Position numbers and translations under genes: made by a program. Below the pieces are notes generated by a model. That model did not search any database. It saw nothing but the letters and a program-made list of their open reading frames with translations, and had not been told where the DNA came from. This document shows positions 1 through 7,554 of a DNA stretch of 17,262 bases, one piece after another; the stretch's first letter is position 1, and each line of letters starts with the position of its first letter. This DNA is from DATJYV01 sp035499415 (GTDB lineage: Bacteria > Bacteroidota > Ignavibacteria > UBA10030). The stretch spans positions 1 through 17,262 of the forward strand of contig DATJYV010000066.1 of the NCBI GenBank assembly GCA_035499415.1, written 5' to 3'.

Positions 1-14
1 GGGCAATGGTTCGG

Positions 15-20
15 TATAAT
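15..20 (+). promoter_or_regulatory. Candidate -10 box of the envelope-sensing operon
   Basis: A perfect TATAAT lies 22 bases before the ATG at 43, with a Shine-Dalgarno-like CAGGAGA at 31-37 in between. That spacing fits a short leader. The matching -35 box would lie to the left of the window, so it cannot be examined. Promoter consensus in this phylum can differ from sigma-70, so this is a plausible but unconfirmed site. Confidence 0.35.
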
Positions 21-42
21 GGAGAGACATCAGGAGACAACC

Positions 43-414
43 ATGACTGAACATCGCTCATCCCGCGGCAATTTCATTTTCGGAGCTTCGCTCCTCGCGA
101 TCGGCGTCCTGCTGCTGTTGGATAATCTCGATTTCATCGACCTCGGTCCGATTTGGATGTACTGGCCGTTGCTGTTGGTCATCTCCGGAATCTCTAAGAT
201 GGCCGGAGAATCCGGAATCCGCTGGAGCCAGAACGGACTCTTCTCCGTTTTTCTCGGTCTTTGGATTTTGGCGTGTGAGTTTCATATCTGGGGGCTGCGC
301 TGGAGCAGCGCCTGGCCGATTCTCCTGATCGGCCTGGGCCTGTCGCTCATCGCGAGCCACCCGTCCGGCCGCTCTGCATTTGTCGCGAAAGTGAGGACCA
401 GCAATGGAGACTAA
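43..414 (+). CDS. Small LiaF-TM-like (DUF5668-type) membrane protein
   Basis: A 123-residue protein that is almost entirely membrane-embedded. It has about four hydrophobic segments separated by short loops and the signature LLLLDNLDFIDLGPIWMYWPLLLVI, quoted here only to show the family pattern DNL..I....YWPLL. This is the transmembrane module found at the N-terminus of LiaF-like proteins, without the soluble C-terminal domain. I chose ATG 43, which has a CAGGAGA ribosome-binding site, over the more upstream ATG at 19, which lies in the probable leader. The gene overlaps the next one by 11 bases and the two are clearly related in sequence (compare DNLDFIDLG and DNLGYIDSD). It probably partners or modulates the downstream LiaF-like protein at the cytoplasmic membrane; the biochemical role is unknown. 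Confidence 0.8.
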   Translation: MTEHRSSRGNFIFGASLLAIGVLLLLDNLDFIDLGPIWMYWPLLLVISGISKMAGESGIRWSQNGLFSVFLGLWILACEFHIWGLRWSSAWPILLIGLGLSLIASHPSGRSAFVAKVRTSNGD

Positions 415-1102
415 ATTCCGTGTATCGTCGCAATTCATCGTCGGTCTTTTCATTCTCTTTATCGGCGTCGCATTTCTGCTGGACAATCTGGGCTATATCG
501 ATTCAGATGAGATCCTGCAATACTGGCCCGCCTTCCTGATCGTCTTCGGCGCCGCACAACTGATCGGCGGCCAGGGACGGTTCTCCGGATGGGTCTTCGT
601 CGGTTTCGGGGCACTGCTTCTCCTCGGGAAATTTCATATGATCCGGTTCCATTTCTGGGACATCTGGCCCCTCATCATCATCTTTGCCGGGTTGTCCCTG
701 TTAATGCGGCGCGCTCCCGGCCGCCGAAGTTCGTTCTCCATCTTTGCCGGGTCGAATGAGACAAGCGATACATCCACGGTCCAGCTCTTCGCTCTCATGG
801 GAGGAGTCAAGCGCATCTGCACGTCCCAGGATTTTCGGGGAGGCGAGGCAACGGCGATCATGGGAGGCATCGAGCTCGATTTGCGCGGCGCGACGATCGC
901 AGACAGTCCGGCGGTCCTGCACATGTTCACGTGCATGGGAGGGGTCGAAATCAAAGTCCCCCAGGACTGGGTCGTGGAAGTTGAAACGATGCCCATTCTC
1001 GGAGGGGTGGATGATAAGACCACGCCGCCGACGTCGGGCGCTTCGAAGCGATTGATTCTCCGCGGGACGGCATTCATGGGCGGGGCCGAGATCAAGAATT
1101 AG
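404..1102 (+). CDS. LiaF-like membrane protein with C-terminal envelope-response domain
   Basis: A 232-residue protein. Residues 11-101 hold four hydrophobic segments of the LiaF-TM/DUF5668 type (FIVGLFILFIGVAFLLDNLG, YWPAFLIVFG, then two more). After a basic linker (RRAPGRR), residues 125-232 form a LiaF C-terminal-like domain. It carries five repeats of the pattern hMGG or LGG (LMGGVKR, IMGGIELDL, CMGGVEIKV, ILGGVDD, FMGGAEIK), consistent with a beta-solenoid turn repeat. In Firmicutes LiaF inhibits the LiaS kinase until cell-wall antibiotics or envelope stress relieve it. The same job here is an inference, supported by the sensor kinase 18 bases downstream. The stop codon TAG is at 1100-1102. 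Confidence 0.85.
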   Translation: METKFRVSSQFIVGLFILFIGVAFLLDNLGYIDSDEILQYWPAFLIVFGAAQLIGGQGRFSGWVFVGFGALLLLGKFHMIRFHFWDIWPLIIIFAGLSLLMRRAPGRRSSFSIFAGSNETSDTSTVQLFALMGGVKRICTSQDFRGGEATAIMGGIELDLRGATIADSPAVLHMFTCMGGVEIKVPQDWVVEVETMPILGGVDDKTTPPTSGASKRLILRGTAFMGGAEIKN

Positions 1103-1120
1103 ATGCAATGACGGCACGGA

Positions 1121-2179
1121 ATGCACCCCATTCTCGCGACCAAAGAGCGGCTTCAACTCTACCTCGCCCTGTGGCTTGTGGCGAGCGCGTTCCTCTCGTA
1201 TCTTTTCACCCAGACGACCTCGCTGGCGTGGTGGGAAAGTTCCCTCGTCATCGTCCCCATCATGTCGGTGTACGCGTTCGTCTGTCTCGCGACCTGGTAT
1301 GTCTGCCGCTCCCTGCCGCTCAGCGCCCTCAATGTTCCCCGTTTCCTTCTGACCTTCGGCTTTGCGGGATCTCTCTCCAGCTCACTCTTCGTCGCTCTCG
1401 GCCGCGGCTGGTCATTCCTCATCTCAAACATCCCGGGCCTGCAACCCGTCGCTCCGGCATACCGCGAACAATCGACGCTCCTGTTTCTCAGCGGCATCGC
1501 CCTCTTCTCGCTGACCGCGACGGTCCATTACCTGTTCATCGCCCTCGAACATTCGGCGGAAGCGGAGCGCCACGCGCTCGAGCTTCGACTCCTCGCACAG
1601 GACGCAGAGCTGCGGTCGCTCCGGGCCCAGATCGATCCGCATTTTCTTTTTAACAGTCTGAACTCCATCAGCGCCCTGACGACGCAGGACCCCGCGGCGG
1701 CCCGGCGTATGATCCTTCTCCTTGCCGATTTCTTCCGCAACAGCATCACCCTCGGGGCGCGTACGCTCATCAAGCTGGAGGAGGAACTGGCCCATATCGA
1801 CCGGTTCGTCGCAGTCGAGCAGATCCGGTTCGGGTCCCGGTTGAATCTCTCGCTCTCCATCGACGCGGAAACAAAGTCATGCCTGATTCCGCCGCTGCTC
1901 CTTCAACCCCTCGTCGAAAACTCGATCAAGCACGGAATCGCGCCGCTCATCGAGGGGGGAACGATCCGTATCCTCTCCCGTCGCGAGGGCCATCGTCTTC
2001 TCGTCGAGGTCGAAAATCCTTACGACGCAGACTCCGGGAAGGCAGCGGGAAGCGGACTCGGCCTTCAGAATGTGAGCCAGCGTTTGCAGAAAGTGTACGA
2101 GGGGCAGGCGCGTCTCGACGCCGGCGCGATGGCCGGGTCTTATTCCGTCCGGCTCCTATTGCCGATTCAGTACAATTGA
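1121..2179 (+). CDS. LytS/YehU-family sensor histidine kinase
   Basis: A 352-residue membrane kinase. About four transmembrane helices occupy roughly residues 13-145. A short charged helical linker (EHSAEAERHALELRLLAQ) leads into the His_kinase domain, with the phospho-acceptor in DPHFLFNSLN (His174). The ATPase domain has an N-box (LLLQPLVENSIKHG) and a glycine box (GSGLGLQNVSQRL). There is no large periplasmic sensor domain, so it probably senses within the membrane or through a partner, plausibly the LiaF-like protein upstream. The first in-frame ATG after the previous stop is 1121; its ribosome-binding site is weak. The stop overlaps the putative TTG start of the response regulator. Confidence in the family is high; the signal sensed is unknown. 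Confidence 0.92.
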   Translation: MHPILATKERLQLYLALWLVASAFLSYLFTQTTSLAWWESSLVIVPIMSVYAFVCLATWYVCRSLPLSALNVPRFLLTFGFAGSLSSSLFVALGRGWSFLISNIPGLQPVAPAYREQSTLLFLSGIALFSLTATVHYLFIALEHSAEAERHALELRLLAQDAELRSLRAQIDPHFLFNSLNSISALTTQDPAAARRMILLLADFFRNSITLGARTLIKLEEELAHIDRFVAVEQIRFGSRLNLSLSIDAETKSCLIPPLLLQPLVENSIKHGIAPLIEGGTIRILSRREGHRLLVEVENPYDADSGKAAGSGLGLQNVSQRLQKVYEGQARLDAGAMAGSYSVRLLLPIQYN

Positions 2180-2934
2180 CAGGAGTACAAAAAACGAAAA
2201 ACCTCCGTGTGGTCATTGTCGATGACGAAGAGCTGGCGCGCGGCCTGATCCGGGAGTATCTCTCACTGCATTCCGAATGCGACGTCGTCGCAGAATGTTC
2301 AAACGGGTTCGAGGCCGTGAAGGCGATCACCGAGCTCGAACCCGACCTCGTGTTCCTGGACATCCAGATGCCCAAACTCAGCGGGTTCGATGTTCTGGAA
2401 CTGCTCGGGAAGAAGCCGGCAATAATTTTCGTCACTGCGTACGACCAGTATGCCCTCAAGGCATTTGAGGTGCATGCGGTCGATTACCTTCTCAAGCCCG
2501 TCGGTCCGGAAAAATTCGACGCGGCGCTTGCCCGGGCTGCGCAATCCGTCGAGGCGCAGAAACTGCCGGACTTGTCGACACTTCCCTCCGTCGTTCGCAG
2601 CAAAGGGTCGCACCTGGAGCGCGTTTTGGTCCGAGAGGGGTCGCGCGTTGTCATCCTCGGCGTGGAGTCGATCGATTACTTTGAAGGACAGGATGATTAC
2701 GTCGCGATCCACGTCGGCCCAAAACGTCACCTCAAACAGCAACGTCTGACTGATCTCGAAACGCAGCTCGACCCCGCTCGATTTGTCCGCATCCATCGAT
2801 CGTACATCCTGAACCTTGAGCGTCTCTCCGGGATCGAGCCATCCGGAAAGGAGAGTCGCGCGGCGCTTTGCCGCGACGGAACCAGGCTTCCGGTCAGCCG
2901 TGCCGGTTACGCCAAGCTCAAGGAATACCTGTAG
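2176..2934 (+). CDS. LytTR-family response regulator
   Basis: This is a DNA-binding partner of the LytS-type kinase, about 252 residues if read from TTG 2176. The receiver domain covers roughly residues 10-125, with acidic pocket DDEE (from Asp16), phospho-acceptor in VFLDIQMP (Asp62), switch Thr in IFVTAYD and Lys in YLLKPVG (Lys107). The LytTR DNA-binding domain follows at roughly 150-252 (SIDYFEGQDDYVAIHV, then RFVRIHRSYILNL). The start is uncertain. TTG 2176 overlaps the kinase stop as TTGA but lacks a ribosome-binding site. A good AGGAG at 2181-2185 sits 8 bases before an ACG at 2194, which would give the most natural N-terminus (KNLRVVIVDDEE). GTG 2209 is the next legal start. LytTR regulators usually bind direct repeats upstream of envelope genes. 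Confidence 0.92.
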   Translation: MTGVQKTKNLRVVIVDDEELARGLIREYLSLHSECDVVAECSNGFEAVKAITELEPDLVFLDIQMPKLSGFDVLELLGKKPAIIFVTAYDQYALKAFEVHAVDYLLKPVGPEKFDAALARAAQSVEAQKLPDLSTLPSVVRSKGSHLERVLVREGSRVVILGVESIDYFEGQDDYVAIHVGPKRHLKQQRLTDLETQLDPARFVRIHRSYILNLERLSGIEPSGKESRAALCRDGTRLPVSRAGYAKLKEYL

Positions 2935-3013
2935 CCCCTCTGCAATTCATCCCTCTTTTCGTTATTTTCCGCAGCAGCTTTTGGAGTATCTCCCACTCAC
3001 TCAAGGATCCGCC

Positions 3014-4693
3014 GTGCGCAAACTTTTTCTGGCGCTACTCGCAGTCGCCTCTTCGCTTTCCGCCCGTCAATCGATTCCGTGCGACCTGGTACTTCGCAAT
3101 GGAGTGATCTACAACGGGCTTGGCACGCCGCCCGTGCGGGGAGATGTTTACATTCGGGGGGACTCAATCCTCGCGATCGGTGCGTGGAAAAATATTACGC
3201 CGTCACGGGAGCTCGACCTCGGAGGATTGGCCGTCGCCCCGGGGTTCATCAACATGCTGAGCCACAGCGAAGAATCGTTGATCGAAGACCCGCGTTCTCT
3301 GGGGGAACTCATGCAAGGAGTGACGCTGGAGGTGTTGGGTGAAAGTTCCATGGGGCCGGTGAACGACACGATGAAGAAAGAGGCCGAGGCCCTTCAGGGA
3401 GACATCAAGTATCCGATCACCTGGAAAACCCTCGGCCAGTATCTCGATTTCCTCGAGCAGCGCGGGATCTCGACAAACGTCGCTTCGTTCGTTGGCGCGG
3501 GGACGGTCCGTCAGTACGTCCTGGGGCTTGGAAACCGCGCACCGAATCCCGATGAGCTCGAGGCGATGAAAGGGCAGGTGCGCCAGGCCATGGAAGAAGG
3601 GGCGATGGGATTGACCTGCGCCTTGATTTACACACCGGATGTTTTCATGAAGACGGATGAGCTGGTTGCACTTGCAAAAGTCGCTTCGTCGTATGGCGGA
3701 ATGTACACGTCGCACATCCGGAGCGAAGGAAATCGACTCCTCCAAGCCGCAGACGAGTTGATCGCGATTGCAAAGGAAGCGCAGATCCCGGCGGAATTCT
3801 TCCATCTGAAGGCCGCAGGAAAATCGAACTGGCCGAAACTCGACGCGCTCATTGCGAAGGTGGACAGCGCCCGCGCTTCGGGGTTGCGGATAACGGCAGA
3901 TATGTACACCTACACGGCCGCCGCAACGGGATTTGACGCTGCCATGCCTCCGTGGGTACAGGAAGGGGGGTACGGACAATGGGCTGAGCGATTGAGGAAC
4001 AAAGCGATCCGGGACAGCGTCAAGAAAGAAATGACTGTTCCGACGGACCGATGGGAGAACCTGTACCTCGCCGCCGGCGCCCCCGAGAACGTCCTCGTTG
4101 TCGGATTTCGCAATCCCGCTTTGAAGCCCCAGACAGGGAAAACCCTGGCGCAGGTCGCGGCGATGCGCGGGACTTCTCCTGAAGAGACGATCATGGACCT
4201 CGTCGTTGAGGACAGCTCACGCGTAAGTGTCGTCTACTTCCTGATGTCGGAAGAAAATGTGCGCAAACAGATCGCGTTGCCGTGGATGAGCTTTTGCTCG
4301 GATGAAGCGTCTCAGGCCCCCGAAGGAAATTTCCTGAAATCGAATCCGCATCCGCGGGCGTACGGAAATTTCATCCGTCTGCTCGCAAAATATGTTCGGG
4401 ACGAGCATGTCGTGACGCTCGAGGAAGCCGTCCGGCGGCTGACCTCGCTTCCTGCATCGAATCTCAAGCTCAGACGACGGGGGAATCTGCTTCCCGGCTC
4501 ATTTGCCGACATAGTCGTCTTCGACCCGGCGAAAGTTCAGGACCACGCGACGTACGATCAACCGCATCAACTCGCCACCGGCGTCGTGCACGTATTCGTC
4601 AACGGCGTACAGGTGATCTCAAACGGCGTGCACACCGGGGCGAAGCCGGGAAGAATCGTCCGGGGTCCCGGCTGGAAACCAAACTCCCGTTGA
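3014..4693 (+). CDS. Secreted amidohydrolase, N-acyl-D-amino-acid deacylase family (variant metal site)
   Basis: A 559-residue protein starting at GTG 3014, with AAGGAT at 3003-3008. The N-terminus (VRKLFLALLAVASSLSA) is a signal peptide, so it acts outside the cytoplasm. An amidohydrolase composite fold follows: DLVLRNGVIYNGLG, then GFINMLSHSEES (residues 78-89), SHIRSEG (His234), FFHLKAAG (His264), DMYTYTAAATGFDAAMPPW and CSDEAS (Asp430). Overall the layout matches D-aminoacylases. However, the first His of the usual HxH is Leu82, and the residue equivalent to the metal-bridging Cys is in GESS (about Ser111). Only His84, His234, His264 and Asp430 remain as obvious ligands. It may therefore bind a single metal and act on a different amide. 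Substrate unknown. It lies 79 bases after the LytTR gene and may be read with it. Confidence 0.85.
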   Translation: MRKLFLALLAVASSLSARQSIPCDLVLRNGVIYNGLGTPPVRGDVYIRGDSILAIGAWKNITPSRELDLGGLAVAPGFINMLSHSEESLIEDPRSLGELMQGVTLEVLGESSMGPVNDTMKKEAEALQGDIKYPITWKTLGQYLDFLEQRGISTNVASFVGAGTVRQYVLGLGNRAPNPDELEAMKGQVRQAMEEGAMGLTCALIYTPDVFMKTDELVALAKVASSYGGMYTSHIRSEGNRLLQAADELIAIAKEAQIPAEFFHLKAAGKSNWPKLDALIAKVDSARASGLRITADMYTYTAAATGFDAAMPPWVQEGGYGQWAERLRNKAIRDSVKKEMTVPTDRWENLYLAAGAPENVLVVGFRNPALKPQTGKTLAQVAAMRGTSPEETIMDLVVEDSSRVSVVYFLMSEENVRKQIALPWMSFCSDEASQAPEGNFLKSNPHPRAYGNFIRLLAKYVRDEHVVTLEEAVRRLTSLPASNLKLRRRGNLLPGSFADIVVFDPAKVQDHATYDQPHQLATGVVHVFVNGVQVISNGVHTGAKPGRIVRGPGWKPNSR

Positions 4694-4814
4694 ACAGGCC
4701 GACACGACTTTTTGAGTCCAGCGACGCACTCGTCAGGGTCGACTCTCACTTCTGTCCACCGAAAACGTCAATACTCAGCGCTCGAAACTGGTAACTCCTG
4801 ACTGAGAACTCGTA

Positions 4815-5750
4815 TTGCCCGAACTCCCCGACATTACCATCTACGTCGAAAGCCTCCGCTCGAGGGTCATCGACAAGCGGCTCGAAGGGATTGACATCCG
4901 GAGCCCGTTCGTGCTTCGTACTTTTGAGCCCCCAATCCCGGAATTCATCGGCAGAAAAGTTGCCGCCGTGAACCGCATCGGAAAGCAAATTGTTCTTGAA
5001 CTGGAGCCGGATTACGCTCTTATCATTCATCTTATGATCGCCGGACGGTTGCACTGGAAATCCGGAAGAACCGGGCCGAGGGGAAAATTGGCGCTTGCGG
5101 CATTTCACTTCCCGGACGGGACTTTGCTCTTTACGGAAGCCGGCACGAAGAAGCGCGCTTCCCTGCACGCGGTCCGGGGCGCCAATACTCGTGAACAATT
5201 CGACCGGGGCGGCCTCGAGGTTCTTGATTCCTCGTTTGAGGATTTCCGCGCGTCGTTGACTGCGGAGAACCATACGCTGAAGCGTTCTCTCACCGATCCC
5301 CGCCTTTTCAGCGGGATCGGAAATGCCTACTCCGACGAAATTCTTCATCGCGCCCGGCTCTCGCCTCTCCGGCAGACAAAGACACTGAACGAAAAAGACA
5401 TGCGCAATCTCCACCGGTCGACAAAGGAGACGATGGAGGAGTGGATCGATCGTATCCGAAGCCAGGCCGGTTCCGGATTTCCCGATCGTGTCACCGCGTT
5501 CCGCCCTGAAATGGCGGTCCACGGCAAGTTCGGCAAAGCATGTCCGCGATGCGGAACCGCGGTCCAGCGCATCAGCTATGCCGAGAACGAGTGCAATTAT
5601 TGTCCGCGTTGCCAGACGGGGGGCAAAATTCTCGCCGACCGTTCGCTGTCCCGGCTCTTGAAGGAAGACTGGCCTCGCACGATCGAGGAGCTGGAGGTGA
5701 CCGAAGGGTTCAAGAAATCAAAAGATTTATCCTTGCAAAAGAGCGATTAA
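4815..5750 (+). CDS. Fpg/MutM-like formamidopyrimidine-DNA glycosylase
   Basis: A bifunctional base-excision repair glycosylase/AP lyase of the Fpg/Nei family, 311 residues. The start is fixed by function: TTG 4815 gives MPELPD, so removal of Met exposes the catalytic N-terminal proline, followed by Glu3. The conserved lysine is Lys57 (RIGKQIVLEL). The helix-two-turns-helix region contains FSGIGNAYSDEILHRARLSP, and a C-terminal zinc finger has Cys243, Cys246, Cys263 and Cys266 (CPRCG and CPRCQ), followed by an extension to residue 311. Family members remove oxidised purines (8-oxoG, FapyG) and nick the strand. It belongs to the Fpg/Nei superfamily broadly; the extended tail means it may be an Fpg-like paralogue rather than the housekeeping mutM. 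It follows 121 bases after the amidohydrolase stop. Confidence 0.9.
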   Translation: MPELPDITIYVESLRSRVIDKRLEGIDIRSPFVLRTFEPPIPEFIGRKVAAVNRIGKQIVLELEPDYALIIHLMIAGRLHWKSGRTGPRGKLALAAFHFPDGTLLFTEAGTKKRASLHAVRGANTREQFDRGGLEVLDSSFEDFRASLTAENHTLKRSLTDPRLFSGIGNAYSDEILHRARLSPLRQTKTLNEKDMRNLHRSTKETMEEWIDRIRSQAGSGFPDRVTAFRPEMAVHGKFGKACPRCGTAVQRISYAENECNYCPRCQTGGKILADRSLSRLLKEDWPRTIEELEVTEGFKKSKDLSLQKSD

Positions 5751-5799
5751 TTCTGGTAATTGAGCGGATTTCGTCCCGCATGAACTCCCCCGATCGACA

Positions 5800-6294
5800 A
5801 TGAAAAAAAATTTCGTGTGGTCTGCGGCGGCACTGCTCGCTCTTGCCGTCCTTGCACAATTCTTCCGGCCGGAACGGACCAATCCGCCCATCGACTCCGC
5901 CATGACCGTTCTCTCCGACACGACAGTTCCCCCGCCCGTCAGGGCGGTCTTCCGACGGTCGTGTTTTGATTGCCACTCCAACGAGACAGTCTGGCCATGG
6001 TATAGTGAAATCACCCCCGTAAATTTTCTCGTGGCGGGAGATGTCGCGACAGGAAGAAAGAATTTGAATTTTTCCGAGTGGGGCAGGCAGAAATTGGGTC
6101 GAAGAATGTCGGTGCTCGAGGAGATCGGTGATCAGCTGACGGGCCGTGACATGCCGCTGAAGAAATACCTCCTGATGCACCCGAACGCGAAGGTGAGCGA
6201 CGACGAGATCAAGATGATCTCCGACTGGTGCGATGCGGAACAAAAACGTCTCTCTTCAGCGCCCGACACAGCGCCTCCTCTCCAGAAGAAATAA
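5800..6294 (+). CDS. Haem-binding-domain protein with one CxxCH motif
   Basis: A 164-residue exported protein. The N-terminus (KKNFVWSAAALLALAVLAQFF) is a signal anchor or signal peptide. The body matches the Haem_bd domain family: a single c-type haem motif CFDCH (Cys55, Cys58, His59) within SCFDCHSNETVWPWYSEITPVNF, then LNFSEW, GRDMPLKKYLLMHPNAKVSDDEI and a C-terminal helix ISDWCDAEQ. Covalent haem attachment in the periplasm and an electron-transfer or redox role are expected from the family but not shown here. It lies 49 bases after the glycosylase. It converges on the minus-strand DUF1905 gene only 17 bases away, with no recognisable terminator between them. Confidence 0.87.
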   Translation: MKKNFVWSAAALLALAVLAQFFRPERTNPPIDSAMTVLSDTTVPPPVRAVFRRSCFDCHSNETVWPWYSEITPVNFLVAGDVATGRKNLNFSEWGRQKLGRRMSVLEEIGDQLTGRDMPLKKYLLMHPNAKVSDDEIKMISDWCDAEQKRLSSAPDTAPPLQKK

Positions 6295-6311
6295 CGGGGA
6301 CCGGTCGCGGC

Positions 6312-6878
6312 TCAGCGAAATCTTCCCCGTCCCACCGCCTCTCTCTTTCGCAAGGCGAGACTCAACTCGCGATAACGGATTTTCCCCTTGTTTAGTTTCA
6401 AATGATCCAGGATCGTCAACCCCCTCACCACCCTTCGCTCCGAGGTCGATCCCCGTCCCACGATGTAAAGAAGCGTTCTTTGCCTTCCCAGCGTAAGGGC
6501 ATGGAATAACCTGCTCCCGTCAGCATCCTGCCGGAAGACTTCTTTGAGCTCATCCGGCAGCGGAAGTCCGTATCGACTTACATCTTTCACCAGTTTTACC
6601 CGGATCGGATCGCCGGGCAGAAGTTTGAGTTTGTCGCGCGTTTGCTTGTTGACCGAAATAACAAACGTTCCCCCGCCGTGCGGCAGCAGAGCGCATTGGT
6701 ATTCGACCGCATCGTTCAGCGTGCAGATGACGCGGCGGTCAGTTCCCCGTTTGAGCTTGCCCGCCACGTTTGCAGGAACCGGAAAATGAGCTCCCCAGAG
6801 CCGATTAGTCGATCGCTCCATCGTCGAATGAAAACGGAAAGCTCCTGCAGAAGATTTCACCCGTGAACGAGCGGCCAT
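6312..6878 (-). CDS. DUF1905 / YdeI-OmdA-like protein
   Basis: A cytosolic protein of about 188 residues. The N-terminal half has the DUF1905 pattern (VPANVAGKLKRGTDRRVICTLN, then GGGTFVISVNKQTRDKLKLLPGD), a small beta-barrel. The C-terminal half resembles YdeI/OmdA-like tails (LPDELKEVFRQDADGSRLFHAL, GRQRTLLYIV, then a basic helix ending in RYRELSLALR). Biochemical function is not established. Start choice: ATG 6878 gives a short basic leader (MAARSRVKSS); ATG 6821 (MERSTNRLWG) is the alternative and may be the true start. Neither has a strong ribosome-binding site. The longer reading to 7082 overlaps the upstream membrane protein gene and is unlikely. It is the last gene of the long minus-strand block. 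Confidence 0.8.
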   Translation of the reverse strand: MAARSRVKSSAGAFRFHSTMERSTNRLWGAHFPVPANVAGKLKRGTDRRVICTLNDAVEYQCALLPHGGGTFVISVNKQTRDKLKLLPGDPIRVKLVKDVSRYGLPLPDELKEVFRQDADGSRLFHALTLGRQRTLLYIVGRGSTSERRVVRGLTILDHLKLNKGKIRYRELSLALRKREAVGRGRFR

Positions 6879-6919
6879 GTGTTTTTTGCGACAGATGCGG
6901 AGCGGAGGGAAAAAGAGCG

Positions 6920-7300
6920 CTACGGCGCGACCGATGTGAAGCCGATTTTTCTGTACGACACGAAGAAGAGGACTCCAAAGCCGAGGTCGATGACCAGGAG
7001 AGGAAGCCAGAGAATCGGGAAACTTCCCCGCGACCAGAGGATCGCAAACGTGGGGACAAGGGCGAGTTTCTCGAGCATGCATGGAATCATGATCGTCCGG
7101 TACCGGGTCGGATCCAGAGCAACGAGCACGAACAGCATTTGCCAGACCAAAGTCACGGTGATAAACGAGTAATAATATTCCGGATGGTTCATCGGAGGTG
7201 GATAGTCGAGCGAGAGTCTCTGCTCGCTGAAATAAAGGGGAACGATGACGAGAATTCCGTAGGCCGCGGCGGTCCAGAAGGAATACTTTGCGAATTTCAT
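6920..7300 (-). CDS. Small four-helix membrane protein of unknown function
   Basis: A 126-residue protein with four probable transmembrane helices: WTAAAYGILVIVPLYF, SFITVTLVWQMLFVLVAL, IMIPCMLEKLALVPTFAILW and ILWLPLLVIDLGFGVLFFV. A polar, proline-rich loop (SLDYPPPMNHPEYYY) between the first two probably faces the periplasm. No catalytic motif is recognised and I cannot name the family. The start ATG 7300 overlaps the stop of the preceding small ORF as ATGA, and a G-rich stretch (CGGGGGGCAG) just upstream can act as ribosome-binding site. Hydrophobicity and charge pattern (KFAKYS at the start, SYRKIG at the end) make it convincing as a real gene. It lies 41 bases upstream of the DUF1905 gene and is probably co-transcribed. 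Confidence 0.78.
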   Translation of the reverse strand: MKFAKYSFWTAAAYGILVIVPLYFSEQRLSLDYPPPMNHPEYYYSFITVTLVWQMLFVLVALDPTRYRTIMIPCMLEKLALVPTFAILWSRGSFPILWLPLLVIDLGFGVLFFVSYRKIGFTSVAP

Positions 7301-7554
7301 GTCTGCCCCCCGAAGAAGTGAAGGATGGTAGAGTGGAGGATTAATTTCGATCCGATTTTTTGAAACCGGCTCCGCGTGGGAGGGATTGTGCCCCCGAGTC
7401 GCCCGTCCATTCCCTGAATCCCCCTACACCTGCCGGATGTGTGAATCCTTGTTGTACCCCGTTTCTCCGAACGGCCGAGCTTTTCAATCCATGTCTGTCC
7501 GAGAAGCTCCGGCTCATCGCTGATGTTGTTACCCGGGTCTTCCTTGACCTTCAC
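7297..7554 (-). CDS. Doubtful 85-residue ORF
   Basis: It opens with GTG 7554 overlapping the previous stop as GTGA and closes with a TGA overlapping the next ATG, so the placement is what one expects in a coupled operon. Only the first third (VKVKEDPGNNISDEPELL, then WIEKLGRSEKRG) looks protein-like. The rest is rich in Gly, Arg, Thr and Pro with no secondary-structure pattern (GTTRIHTSGRCRGIQGMDGR). It is either a small hypothetical protein, or a short gene whose 3' part has been replaced by non-coding or repeat DNA between about 7320 and 7460. If it is not coding, 7301-7550 is an intergenic gap in which I see nothing else recognisable. Confidence 0.28.
   Translation of the reverse strand: MKVKEDPGNNISDEPELLGQTWIEKLGRSEKRGTTRIHTSGRCRGIQGMDGRLGGTIPPTRSRFQKIGSKLILHSTILHFFGGQT

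Noticed and set aside
4746..5522. 258-residue minus-strand ORF opposite the Fpg-like gene
   Set aside because: It is a shadow of the glycosylase, whose catalytic and zinc residues are all in the plus-strand frame.
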